Shown one piece after another: positions 1 to 6,169 of a stretch of 7,212 bases of DNA. Both the position numbers and the translations under genes were made by a program. Numbering within the stretch: position 1 is the first letter of the stretch; each line of letters begins with the position of its first letter. The stretch is from Nitrospiraceae bacterium (GTDB taxonomy: Bacteria > Nitrospirota > Thermodesulfovibrionia > Thermodesulfovibrionales > UBA9159), in assembly GCA_003453735.1 (NCBI GenBank), contig DMNE01000124.1, positions 15,433 through 22,644 on the forward strand, written 5' to 3'. The notes below the pieces were generated by a model. The model did not search any database. It was not told the origin of the DNA and was given only the letters and a program-made list of their open reading frames with translations.

Positions 1-48
1 GAAAAAATAAGTCCTGTGCCGCGGGGTTAATGCTTTGCATAACCTGCG

Positions 49-85
49 TGGGCAACCGTCAATACTAAAAAACATGACGCGCCCA
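49..85. other. Imperfect hairpin upstream of the first asd gene
   Basis: The arms TGGGC (49-53) and GCCCA (81-85) pair. Inside them CGTCA (57-61) pairs with TGACG (75-79), leaving a small internal loop and a 13-base A-rich apical loop. No T-run follows, so it is not a standard intrinsic terminator. A flanking pair GGGTTA (24-29)/TAACCC (112-117) and a small hairpin at 30-40 could close it into a three-way junction. The element lies upstream of the predicted asd promoter, so it may belong to the end of an upstream transcript. Its function is unknown. Confidence 0.35.
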
Positions 86-159
86 TTCCGCGCTAGGCTG
101 ATGCTGTTATCTAACCCGGAAGAATCAATATTAGATCCCAAGTTCTGAATGACTGTTCG

Positions 160-188
160 TGTACAATTGCGGCTTTGTTGGGTATAAT
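160..188 (+). promoter_or_regulatory. Probable sigma70-type promoter for the asd pair
   Basis: A consensus -10 box TATAAT lies at 183-188. A partial -35 box TGTACA (4 of 6 matches to TTGACA) lies at 160-165 with a 17-base spacer. The surrounding DNA is AT-rich. Transcription would start near 195, giving a leader of roughly 28 bases to the ATG at 223. This supports the ATG at 223 over the upstream GTG at 205. The call is by eye only. Confidence 0.5.
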
Positions 189-222
189 TATAAATTAATA
201 TTTAGTGAGCGGGTGTAAGAAA

Positions 223-1356
223 ATGTTGAGAGTTGGTTTTGTTGGATGGCGTGGCATGGTAGGTTCGGTGCTCATGGGCCGCATGAAAGAAGAGAGAGAC
301 TTTGATTTTGTCGATCCAGTATTTTTTACGACCTCGAACATAGGCGGCAAGGGCCCTGATATCGGCAAGAGCGTGCCGGAGCTTAAGAACGCCTGGAATA
401 TCGATGATCTGAAGGTGATGGAGACGATCATCTCATGCCAAGGGGGCGACTACACAAGCGAGATCTATCCGAAGCTGCGCAGCGTCGGCTGGAGGGGCTA
501 CTGGATCGATGCTGCTTCGACCCTACGCATGCAGAAGGATGCCATCATCATTCTCGATCCAGTCAATATGAAGGTAATCAAGGATGGCCTAGCGAAGGGG
601 ATTAGGAACTACATCGGCGGCAACTGCACGGTGTCCCTGATGCTCATGGCCCTGGGCGGTCTGTGCGAGCGCGGCCTCGTAGAATGGATGAGTGCCATGA
701 CCTACCAGGCTGCCTCGGGCGCCGGCGCCCAGAACATGCGTGAGTTACTCAGGCAGATGGGTTCTGCCCACGGCTCGGTCAAGACCCTTTTGGAAGACCC
801 GTCGAGTGCAATCCTCGAGATAGACCGCACGGTTGCTGAGCACCTCCGTTCTGAGGACTACCCGAGGGAGTTCTTTGGCGTACCGCTGGCGTGCTCTCTC
901 ATCCCCTGGATCGACAAGCAGCTCGATAACGGTCAGAGCCGCGAGGAGTGGAAAGGTCAGGCCGAGACGAACAAGATCCTCGACCGCGAGGCCAACCCGA
1001 TTCCAATCGACGGCATCTGTGTCCGCGTCGGCGCCATGCGTTGCCACAGCCAGGCGCTGACCATCAAACTCACCAAAAATGTACCGCTTGGGGAACTGCA
1101 CGGTATGATCGCGGGCCACAACAGGTGGGTGAAGGTAGTACCGAACCAGCGTGAGATGACCATGCGCGAGCTTACGCCCGCTGCGGTGACCGGTACGCTC
1201 ACCGTGGCCGTAGGGCGTCTCCGCAAGATGAACATGGGGGCGGAATACCTCGCTGCCTTTACTTGTGGCGACCAGCTTCTCTGGGGCGCTGCGGAGCCTC
1301 TGAGGAGGATGCTCCGCATCCTCGTGGAGAAAGAGGAGTCAATTCGGCATGCTTAA
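223..1356 (+). CDS. asd: Aspartate-semialdehyde dehydrogenase, E. coli-type
   Basis: This cytoplasmic enzyme makes L-aspartate 4-semialdehyde from aspartyl phosphate with NADPH, the branch-point step for lysine/DAP, methionine and threonine. From ATG 223 it has 377 residues, slightly longer than E. coli Asd (about 367) because of a short basic/acidic C-terminal tail. The N-terminus [14 protein letters not shown] is the NADP-binding glycine motif. [10 protein letters not shown] carries the catalytic Cys135, YQAAS carries Gln162, and [11 protein letters not shown] carries Arg268 and the base His275. [15 protein letters not shown] and [20 protein letters not shown] are hallmark blocks of this subfamily. 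A GTG at 205 would add six residues, but the family N-terminus and the promoter position favour 223. The Shine-Dalgarno is weak. The gene is richer in G/C-ending codons than the next gene, hinting at transfer. Its end overlaps the second asd gene by 8 bases. Confidence 0.95.
   Translation: MLRVGFVGWRGMVGSVLMGRMKEERDFDFVDPVFFTTSNIGGKGPDIGKSVPELKNAWNIDDLKVMETIISCQGGDYTSEIYPKLRSVGWRGYWIDAASTLRMQKDAIIILDPVNMKVIKDGLAKGIRNYIGGNCTVSLMLMALGGLCERGLVEWMSAMTYQAASGAGAQNMRELLRQMGSAHGSVKTLLEDPSSAILEIDRTVAEHLRSEDYPREFFGVPLACSLIPWIDKQLDNGQSREEWKGQAETNKILDREANPIPIDGICVRVGAMRCHSQALTIKLTKNVPLGELHGMIAGHNRWVKVVPNQREMTMRELTPAAVTGTLTVAVGRLRKMNMGAEYLAAFTCGDQLLWGAAEPLRRMLRILVEKEESIRHA
1333..1338 (+). promoter_or_regulatory. 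Ribosome binding site of the second asd
   Basis: GAGGAG sits 10 bases before the ATG at 1349 and inside the last codons of the first asd gene. It fixes the start of the second gene and supports translation from a shared mRNA. Confidence 0.65.
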
Positions 1357-2368
1357 GAAAAAAAGCAAATACGTTATAGCAGTGGTGGGCGCAACAGGTG
1401 CCGTGGGTAATGAGATGGTTGAGGTTTTGGAGGAGAGAGAATTTCCTGTTGAACGGCTGAGGCTTTTTGCGTCCGAAAGGTCAGAGGGAGAGGCAGTCCG
1501 ATTTGGAGGAAGCGAGCTACCAGTTGAAACCTTGAAGGAAGATTCTTTTCAGGGTATCGATATAGCGTTGTTTTCTGCTGGTTCCGAACTCTCCCGGATA
1601 TGGGCCCCGGTTGCGGCAAAATCCGGGTGTGTTGTTGTGGATAATTCAAGCCAATGGAGGATGGATGCCGAGGTGCCCCTCGTAGTACCGGAAGTCAATT
1701 CCTCGGATCTGAAACGGCATAAGGGGATTATCGCAAATCCGAACTGTTCCACCATACAGATGGTCATTGTCTTAAAACCGATCCACGATGCAGCGAGGAT
1801 CAAAAGGGTTGTCGTTACAACCTTCCAGTCCGTTTCAGGAACCGGCAAAAAGGCCATGGACGAACTCCTCCAGCAGACGAGAGCCCTCCTGAATTTCAAA
1901 GAAATAAAGACCGATGTCTATCCTCATCAGATAGCCTTCAACTGCCTTCCCCATATCGACAAATTCCTGGCGAATGACTACACAAAGGAAGAGATGAAGA
2001 TAGCGGATGAGACAAGGAAGATCATGGCTGACTACTCCATACGGATTACTGCAACTGCGGTCCGTGTCCCTGTTTTTCGTGGCCATTCGGAGAGTCTCAA
2101 TATCGAGACCGAGAAAAAGATGACCGCTCTCGAAGCGAGGGCAGTTCTGTCTGCGGCCCCGGGTGTTGTTGTCTTTGATGCACCCGAAAAAAATGTGTAT
2201 CCCTTCGCAGTGGGTGTTGCAGGGAAGGATGATATCTATGTCGGACGCATCAGGGAGGATGAGTCCATAGAGAATGGTCTCAACCTATGGATCGTGGCAG
2301 ACAATCTCAGGAAGGGCGCTGCTCTCAATGCAGTGCAGATAGCGGAGAAACTACTTGAGATGGCGTAA
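1349..2368 (+). CDS. asd: Aspartate-semialdehyde dehydrogenase, second subfamily
   Basis: A second complete ASADH of 339 residues, from the shorter subfamily found in Gram-positives, Deltaproteobacteria and many others. It is clearly different from the upstream copy. Residues 8-20 ([13 protein letters not shown]) form the NADP-binding Rossmann loop. [10 protein letters not shown] carries the catalytic Cys133, TFQSVSGTG carries Gln160, [11 protein letters not shown] carries Arg239 and the base His246, and VGRIREDES is typical near the C-terminus. No catalytic residue is missing, so both enzymes should be active. The ATG overlaps the previous stop (8 bases shared), so the two genes are probably co-transcribed and translationally coupled. 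Codon use is less G/C-biased than in the first copy and closer to that of mtaD downstream, which suggests this is the resident gene. It could serve the same reaction or a dedicated branch of the pathway; the sequence does not tell. Confidence 0.95.
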   Translation: MLKKKSKYVIAVVGATGAVGNEMVEVLEEREFPVERLRLFASERSEGEAVRFGGSELPVETLKEDSFQGIDIALFSAGSELSRIWAPVAAKSGCVVVDNSSQWRMDAEVPLVVPEVNSSDLKRHKGIIANPNCSTIQMVIVLKPIHDAARIKRVVVTTFQSVSGTGKKAMDELLQQTRALLNFKEIKTDVYPHQIAFNCLPHIDKFLANDYTKEEMKIADETRKIMADYSIRITATAVRVPVFRGHSESLNIETEKKMTALEARAVLSAAPGVVVFDAPEKNVYPFAVGVAGKDDIYVGRIREDESIENGLNLWIVADNLRKGAALNAVQIAEKLLEMA

Positions 2369-2428
2369 TCTCGACCTCCGAGTTTTACAGGGAGAACAGA
2401 CTCAGCATTTGTGTAGTCGAGATGATAT

Positions 2429-2486
2429 TCCCGCGGCAGGCCTTCGTGGTATGCTGTTTGCGGGACTCTGACTTTCAAGGTTTTTT
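2429..2486 (+). terminator. Weak terminator-like hairpin after the asd pair
   Basis: TCCCGC (2429-2434) can pair with GCGGGA (2460-2465), with CAG/CTG pairing further in. A run of six T's occurs at 2481-2486. The T-run is about 15 bases beyond the stem, too far for a textbook intrinsic terminator, so attenuation or read-through into mtaD is equally possible. Confidence 0.25.
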
Positions 2487-2525
2487 GCTAGGTGTGGCAC
2501 AGAAGTTCTCCTCTGCCGACCTGCG

Positions 2526-3860
2526 GTGAAGAAAACGGAAACGAGAAGCGCTGACTGCATAGTACGTGCTGAGTACGTCCTGCCCATGGATGAAGCGTTC
2601 AGGATTGTCACCGATGGCGCAGTTGCTATCGATAATGGCAAGATCCTGGACGTCGGCACAAGTGATGAGATACTCCAAAAATATCATACCGGGAAGATAA
2701 TCGGCGGACAGAACAGGGTCGTTATACCCGGCTTGGTCAATACCCATACGCACGCGGCGATGGTCTATTTCAGAGGACTTGCTGATGACCTTCCCCTGAA
2801 GAAATGGCTTGAGGATCATATCTGGCCCGCTGAATCACGATGGCTGAGTCCCGAGTTCATTTCTGATGCCATAGAGCTTGCCTGCCTTGAGATGTTGAAA
2901 GGAGGAATCACTACCTATAATGACATGTATTTTTTCGGAGACGCTGCCGGCATAGTTACGAAGAAAATGGGGATGAGGGCAGTACTCGGCGTCGGTGTTC
3001 TTGATTTCCCCAGTGTGGCGGCAAAGACAACTGATGAATATTTTGAAAAGGCCGAAATTTTCGTGAGCAAATGGAAGGGGGATGCCTTGATAAAGCCGGG
3101 CATTGCTCCCCATTCCCTATATACCTGCGGTCCTGAAACCTTGAAGAGAGTGAGGAAATTTGCTGATGATTACGACATTCCTATCCACATTCATCTTTCG
3201 GAAACTGCATGGGAAGTTCATGAGATACGGGCGAGATATGGAAGAAGCCCAATCAGATACCTTGCCGACATCGGTTTTCTGGATAAAAAAGTCTTGAGTG
3301 CTCATTGTGTCTGGCTCGAAGACGATGAGATAGAAATCCTGGCCAACAGCGGTGCAGGAGTTGCCCACTGCATAGAGAGTAACCTGAAACTCGCATCCGG
3401 CATAGCGCCCGTAGGAAAGATGCTCAAGGCAGGAATAAGGGTGACCTTCGGGACGGATGGCGCTGCGAGCAACAATGATCTGAATATATTGAGTGAGATG
3501 TCGACTGCTGCCAAACTCCACAAGGCTGTTTCCGGTGATCCTACCGTCCTTGATTCAAGGACAGCCCTGCTCATGGCGACCAGATGGGGTGCGGAGGCAC
3601 TTGGCTTGGGTCAGACAACGGGGAGTATTGAGAAAGGGAAGGCTGCAGATCTTGTGCTCATAAACCTCAATAGGCCGCACCTGACACCAATCTATAATAT
3701 CTCTTCTCATATTGTTTATTCGGCACGGGCCTCTGACGTAGAGACGGTGATCATTAGAGGGCGAGTGGTAGTTGAAGATGGAAAACTGGTCACCGGCAAT
3801 GAAAGAGCAATCCTCGATAGGGCAATGAAGTGGGGTGAGAAAATCAAGGGAGTGTTGTGA
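2526..3860 (+). CDS. mtaD: 5-methylthioadenosine/S-adenosylhomocysteine deaminase
   Basis: A metal-dependent amidohydrolase (cyclic amidohydrolase/ATZ-TRZ group) of 444 residues. It matches MtaD/SAH deaminase, which converts SAH to S-inosylhomocysteine and MTA to methylthioinosine in the cytoplasm. Visible motifs: NTHTHAAM with metal ligands His74 and His76; HIHLSET with ligand His223 and Glu226; SAHCVWL with His260; GTDGAASNN with ligand Asp311. The block ESNLKLASGIAP (285-296) is strongly MtaD-like, although the usual HNPASNLKL reads HCIESNLKL here. The reading frame opens only at 2472 and has no ATG, GTG or TTG before GTG 2526, so that GTG is the best start. No good Shine-Dalgarno precedes it. 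The next ATG (2586) would remove a beta-strand seen in relatives. Related 8-oxoguanine or chlorohydrolase-type deaminases are less likely alternatives. The position downstream of asd fits methionine/SAM metabolism. Confidence 0.9.
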   Translation: MKKTETRSADCIVRAEYVLPMDEAFRIVTDGAVAIDNGKILDVGTSDEILQKYHTGKIIGGQNRVVIPGLVNTHTHAAMVYFRGLADDLPLKKWLEDHIWPAESRWLSPEFISDAIELACLEMLKGGITTYNDMYFFGDAAGIVTKKMGMRAVLGVGVLDFPSVAAKTTDEYFEKAEIFVSKWKGDALIKPGIAPHSLYTCGPETLKRVRKFADDYDIPIHIHLSETAWEVHEIRARYGRSPIRYLADIGFLDKKVLSAHCVWLEDDEIEILANSGAGVAHCIESNLKLASGIAPVGKMLKAGIRVTFGTDGAASNNDLNILSEMSTAAKLHKAVSGDPTVLDSRTALLMATRWGAEALGLGQTTGSIEKGKAADLVLINLNRPHLTPIYNISSHIVYSARASDVETVIIRGRVVVEDGKLVTGNERAILDRAMKWGEKIKGVL

Positions 3861-4132
3861 AGAGGCGTCCTGCTTGAGAGCGTAGGTGGCTCATAATACT
3901 CTTACATTTGCTTTTAAATTTATGGGATACTCGGTTGATAGCTTCTCAACTGGATATTTGCCTCTTGTGCTTCTCTTCAAGGGGTGCAGGATGTCGCATT
4001 GTCCGACGCCTTTTCCTTCTCGATCTACGGTTCAAAGAAGTGGAGATGCGGATAAGAGAACTCTCACAAAATGAGTGCATCTTAAGGTTATGTTACGTCG
4101 AAAGGACTACTTCCTTTTTCTTTGAGGTCTGA
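3861..4132. other. Intergenic region without a recognisable gene
   Basis: These 272 bases separate mtaD from the small gene at 4133. Two short overlapping plus-strand frames (3886-4074 and 3908-4132) are open, but their translations are rich in Cys, Phe and Ser, resemble no family I know, and lack ribosome binding sites. A weak stem GTCG/CGAC (around 3993-4007) is followed by a pyrimidine-rich stretch and might help end mtaD transcription. No element ends or repeats were seen. It may be a promoter region plus eroded sequence. Confidence 0.45.
4124..4127 (+). promoter_or_regulatory. Ribosome binding site of the 87-residue gene
   Basis: GAGG lies 5 bases before the ATG at 4133, an ideal spacing. 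It supports real translation of this small gene. Confidence 0.55.
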
Positions 4133-4396
4133 ATGGTTATAAAAAATGAGGACATACGAGAGCTTGTCGTGGAAGTCCCCGAGGGGCACAAACACCTAAG
4201 AGCTGTTTTCCTTCTTGAGGATGGTACGGAGGTGGTTTTTCAGGAGGCCACTATCGCGAATCTGGTACGGGCTTACATTTCCCTTAAGACGCATCCGTCA
4301 AAAGAGAGTGTGAAATTAAAGAGGGTAAAGCTCGCTGAAAAGAAAGAGGGATATGCTGAGTGGCAGCTCCTGGAGACTGAACAGAGCTATACATAG
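4133..4396 (+). CDS. Small conserved-looking protein of unknown function
   Basis: An 87-residue soluble protein with no signal peptide and no membrane segment. Its sequence style (DIRELVVEVPEGHKHLR, then LEDGTEVVFQEATIANLVRAY, then a Lys-rich segment and EGYAEWQLLE) recalls short hypothetical proteins I associate with Deltaproteobacteria and Nitrospirota, but I cannot name a family with certainty. The middle suggests beta-strands around LRAVFLLEDGTEVVF followed by a helix, with a positively charged second half (KLKRVKLAEKK). No Cys or His metal cluster or catalytic motif is visible. A GAGG ribosome binding site and balanced codon use argue that it is genuine. It appears to be monocistronic, with a hairpin right at its stop codon. 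Confidence 0.75.
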   Translation: MVIKNEDIRELVVEVPEGHKHLRAVFLLEDGTEVVFQEATIANLVRAYISLKTHPSKESVKLKRVKLAEKKEGYAEWQLLETEQSYT

Positions 4397-4414
4397 CGCA
4401 ATAAGTAATTGCGC
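4396..4414 (+). other. Perfect 7-bp hairpin at the gene end
   Basis: GCGCAAT (4396-4402) and ATTGCGC (4408-4414) form a perfect stem with a 5-base loop that starts on the last base of the preceding stop codon. No T-run follows. It may stabilise the 3' end of the mRNA or mark the edge of the mobile-element debris that begins about 30 bases later. Confidence 0.4.
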
Positions 4415-4444
4415 ATTAAGAGGACAATATGCTATCTTGTATGC

Positions 4445-4629
4445 ATGAAACCATTAACCATTTCCGATGCATCAATCATTATTCTGGGATTACAGGATGA
4501 AATCCGTTGTTCGGAAGAATCACGATACGACCACCGACTCCATGGTGTATTGTTGTCGCCCAAGGGATGAGCTGTCCGGAGGTTAGCCGTCTTTTGGGGG
4601 ACTCGCCGCGGACTGTGGAATATTGGGTC
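4445..4629 (+). pseudogene. Frameshifted, truncated transposase-type helix-turn-helix gene
   Basis: The frame from ATG 4445 reads MKPLTISDASIIILGLQDEI, then SEESRYDHRLHGVLL, and hits a TGA at 4568. From about 4556 the homologous reading continues in another frame as VAQGMSCPEVSRLLGD and SPRTVEYWVR. Together these match the N-terminal helix-turn-helix (CPEVSRLLG-SPRTVEYWV) of IS630-like transposases or stand-alone winged-HTH proteins of that kind. Loss of a single G near 4555 would explain the shift, because LHGVLLVAQGMS is the expected join. The DDE catalytic part is absent: the sequence passes directly into a serine recombinase fragment at about 4627-4640. The family assignment is from memory of the motif. 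Confidence 0.7.
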
Positions 4630-5077
4630 AGGCTCCTCAACGCTGCCAGGAAAAGACAAGTTGACCTTATTTATCCTTGTCTGGAAGCTGGATAGTTTCG
4701 GAGGAGCTTGAAACAGCTTGTAACGGTCTTAGACGAGCTTTCCAGCCTCGGGATAGGGTTCATATCATTCCAAGACAATCTTGACATTACAACCCCTCAG
4801 GGAAGGCTTATGTTTCATATTATCGGAGCTATGGCTGAGTTTGAGCGGGAGTTGATCAAGGAGAGGGTGAAGGCCGGGCTTGAGAATGCCAGAAGGAAAG
4901 GCAAGAGGCTCGGCAGGAAGCCAGTCCCACCAATAGATAGAGATAAGATTACCCCTCTTTGAGAAAGATTCGTCATTGTCAATTAGGAAGATTGCAGGAA
5001 AGGTTGGTATGTCGTCAGGGTTTGTTGGAAGGGTATTGAGGGAACATAGGATGAACAAGATGATCTGTTCGCTATAG
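4630..5077 (+). pseudogene. Degenerate serine recombinase (resolvase/invertase), 5'-truncated
   Basis: The frame opens with LLNAARKRQVDLI, which in the family precedes VWKLDRFGRS. Here VWKLDSFG appears only in a shifted frame (4679-4702), so there is a +1 indel near 4672-4678 and a -1 indel near 4700-4705. The original frame therefore has a TAG at 4693. From 4708 it reads LKQLVTVLDELSSLGIGFIS, then DITTPQGRLMFHIIGAMAEF, ERELIKERVKAGLENARRKG and KRLGRK, the end of the catalytic domain with the long E helix. After the TGA at 4960 another shift gives SLSIRKIAGKVGMSSGFVGR, the C-terminal DNA-binding HTH, ending at TAG 5075. The N-terminal part with the nucleophilic Ser is missing, and Arg residues of DRFGR are changed. 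It is not functional. The internal stretch 4708-4962 is open but should not be taken as a real gene. Confidence 0.8.
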
Positions 5078-5083
5078 AATCTT

Positions 5084-5920
5084 GTGTGAGGGGTACTCTG
5101 CACCTGACACTGTAGCGTTCTTGCCACAGGCATAAGGTTACTGTCGCGCCAAGCAAAGCCTTGGCAAGGAGGAAAGGTGCAATACCTTGAATCTGGTAGT
5201 AAAACCCAGTGGGTAAACAATCCCACCCGGTAACGGTTAGCCACCGGCCGGAAGCGAGTCTTGCGTAGTCGTCAGTGATGGCGGCACGAAGCGTAGACAG
5301 TGAGTGCAAAAGCCGTGCTATTGAGCCTCGAAAAATTGCACGTTGTGGGGGTCTTCGTTGTCAGTAACGACGGGGGCAACACTGTATCACCGTAATGGCT
5401 TGGTGAATACAGTCCTGCCAGGGTCCGAGGGCAAATGCACATTGGGGTTACCAAGGAACTTGGGATATCCCGTTATCTCCACCCTCAAGGAATCCGGAAG
5501 GGACAAACCGGTAGAACAAAGTTCCAGGCCTGTGGATGGAGCGCACTGGCATCCATAGGAACAAAGCACCAGTGATGCGGGAGTGGTACCGATAGGCGAA
5601 GGAAACGAAGTCGTCGGGAGGGACACTGGAAGTCTTAGTCGCTCCATATTACCGTTTGAAAGCAGGGGAACCATCCCGGGGGAGCCTGTGAGTAGGGAAA
5701 GGAGCAGGCCGGGTCACGGAACCGTTATTGAGAAACACGGAGGGACACAGAGACCGATGAACGTGTTAACGAAACAGCAACGGATAGCAGAACTGGCGAA
5801 ACAAAAGCCGGAGGTGAGTTTCACGTCACTGAATCACTACCTAGACGTGGACTGGCTGAAGGAGGCGTACCGACGACTGCGAAAAGGTAGTGCACCGGGT
5901 TGTGATGGTCAAACAGTACG
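5084..5920 (+). mobile_element. 3'-truncated group II intron
   Basis: A proposed 5' end GTGTG (5084-5088) matches the GUGYG start of group II introns. It is followed by about 670 bases without a gene but with local helices: GCCAAG/CTTGGC (5148-5165), AAGGT/ACCTT (5174-5188), GTGGG/CCCAC (5209-5226) and TCGTT/AACGA (5355-5370). These are consistent with domains I-III. The intron-encoded reverse transcriptase starts at 5757 and stops matching after about 54 residues. No domain V-like hairpin was seen between there and 6169, so the 3' half is deleted. The intron starts 7 bases after the recombinase pseudogene stop. Exact ends were not confirmed by folding. Confidence 0.7.
5739..5744 (+). promoter_or_regulatory. 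Probable ribosome binding site of the intron RT
   Basis: GGAGGG lies 12 bases upstream of ATG 5757, slightly long spacing. It supports this ATG as the RT start rather than the upstream in-frame ATG at 5583, which lies within the structured intron RNA. Confidence 0.45.
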
Positions 5921-6089
5921 AACCTCAAAGTTTATCGGACATTGTGGCGGCATCGAGAATACGAAAAGATACACGGCCAGAAGAGACGTCGAAAAGAAGA
6001 GGGAATTGCAATCTGAAATAGTGATTCCTGATACCCCTCTTGAACCCCTAACAGTGCCCAAAATTTCAGGCCATGTAAGTATCGAATAA
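5757..6089 (+). pseudogene. ltrA: Group II intron reverse transcriptase/maturase, N-terminal fragment
   Basis: From ATG 5757 the protein begins MNVLTKQQRIAELAKQKPEV, then SFTSLNHYLDVDWLKEAYRR and LRKGSAPGCDGQTV. This is the typical N-terminus (RT0 region) of LtrA-type intron-encoded proteins, where GAPGxDGxTV marks the start of the RT domain. The full protein is usually over 400 residues. Here similarity ends near residue 54 (about 5920), and the next ~56 residues up to the TAA at 6087 look unrelated to RT. The palm domain with YADD, the maturase X domain and any endonuclease domain are absent. The open frame continues upstream to 5583, but that part is intron RNA. Deletion has fused the RT start to foreign or rearranged DNA. 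It is not functional. Confidence 0.8.
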
Positions 6090-6169
6090 TAAAGGGAAAA
6101 AAGGTATGAAGACTTGCAGAATGGCTATTTACCTTGAAACTTGTAAGCCCCTGAGGTTAAAAGGGAAAC
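5921..6169. other. Post-intron junction DNA, origin unknown
   Basis: About 250 bases lie between the end of RT similarity and the reductase gene. A second plus-strand frame (5905-6021, 38 codons from an ATG) reads YEPQSLSDIVAASRIRKDTR and stops at 6019; it looks protein-like but is too short to place. No group II domain V was seen. Read on the minus strand, a run of six T's (6098-6103 region) lies downstream of the reductase stop, but without a convincing stem. Confidence 0.35.

Noticed and set aside
24..117. A confident SAM riboswitch
   Set aside because: Only part of the core resembles SAM-I, the P1 and kink-turn features are not clear, and the likely promoter lies downstream. It is kept only as a question.
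205..222. Upstream GTG start for the first asd
   Set aside because: It adds six residues not expected in the family, has no ribosome binding site and lies only about 10 bases after the likely transcription start.
745..1119. Minus-strand 124-residue open frame inside asd
   Set aside because: It is a shadow of the GC-rich third positions of the well-supported asd gene, with no family resemblance.
3886..4132. Two overlapping small plus-strand frames after mtaD
   Set aside because: No ribosome binding sites, unusual composition, mutually overlapping in different frames and no recognisable motif.
4708..4962. Stand-alone 84-residue recombinase gene
   Set aside because: It starts at a TTG in the middle of a recombinase domain. 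Homologous sequence continues on both sides in other frames or past stops, so it is part of a pseudogene.
4765..5309. Minus-strand frames of 159 and 108 residues
   Set aside because: They are antisense to the recombinase remnant and intron RNA, and their sequence resembles nothing known.
5343..5674. Short frames on both strands (5343-5558 plus, 5387-5674 minus)
   Set aside because: They lie in the structured 5' RNA part of the group II intron, where long frames without coding character are common.
5583..5756. N-terminal extension of the intron RT
   Set aside because: The translation before ATG 5757 does not resemble RT and corresponds to intron RNA; a ribosome binding site precedes 5757.
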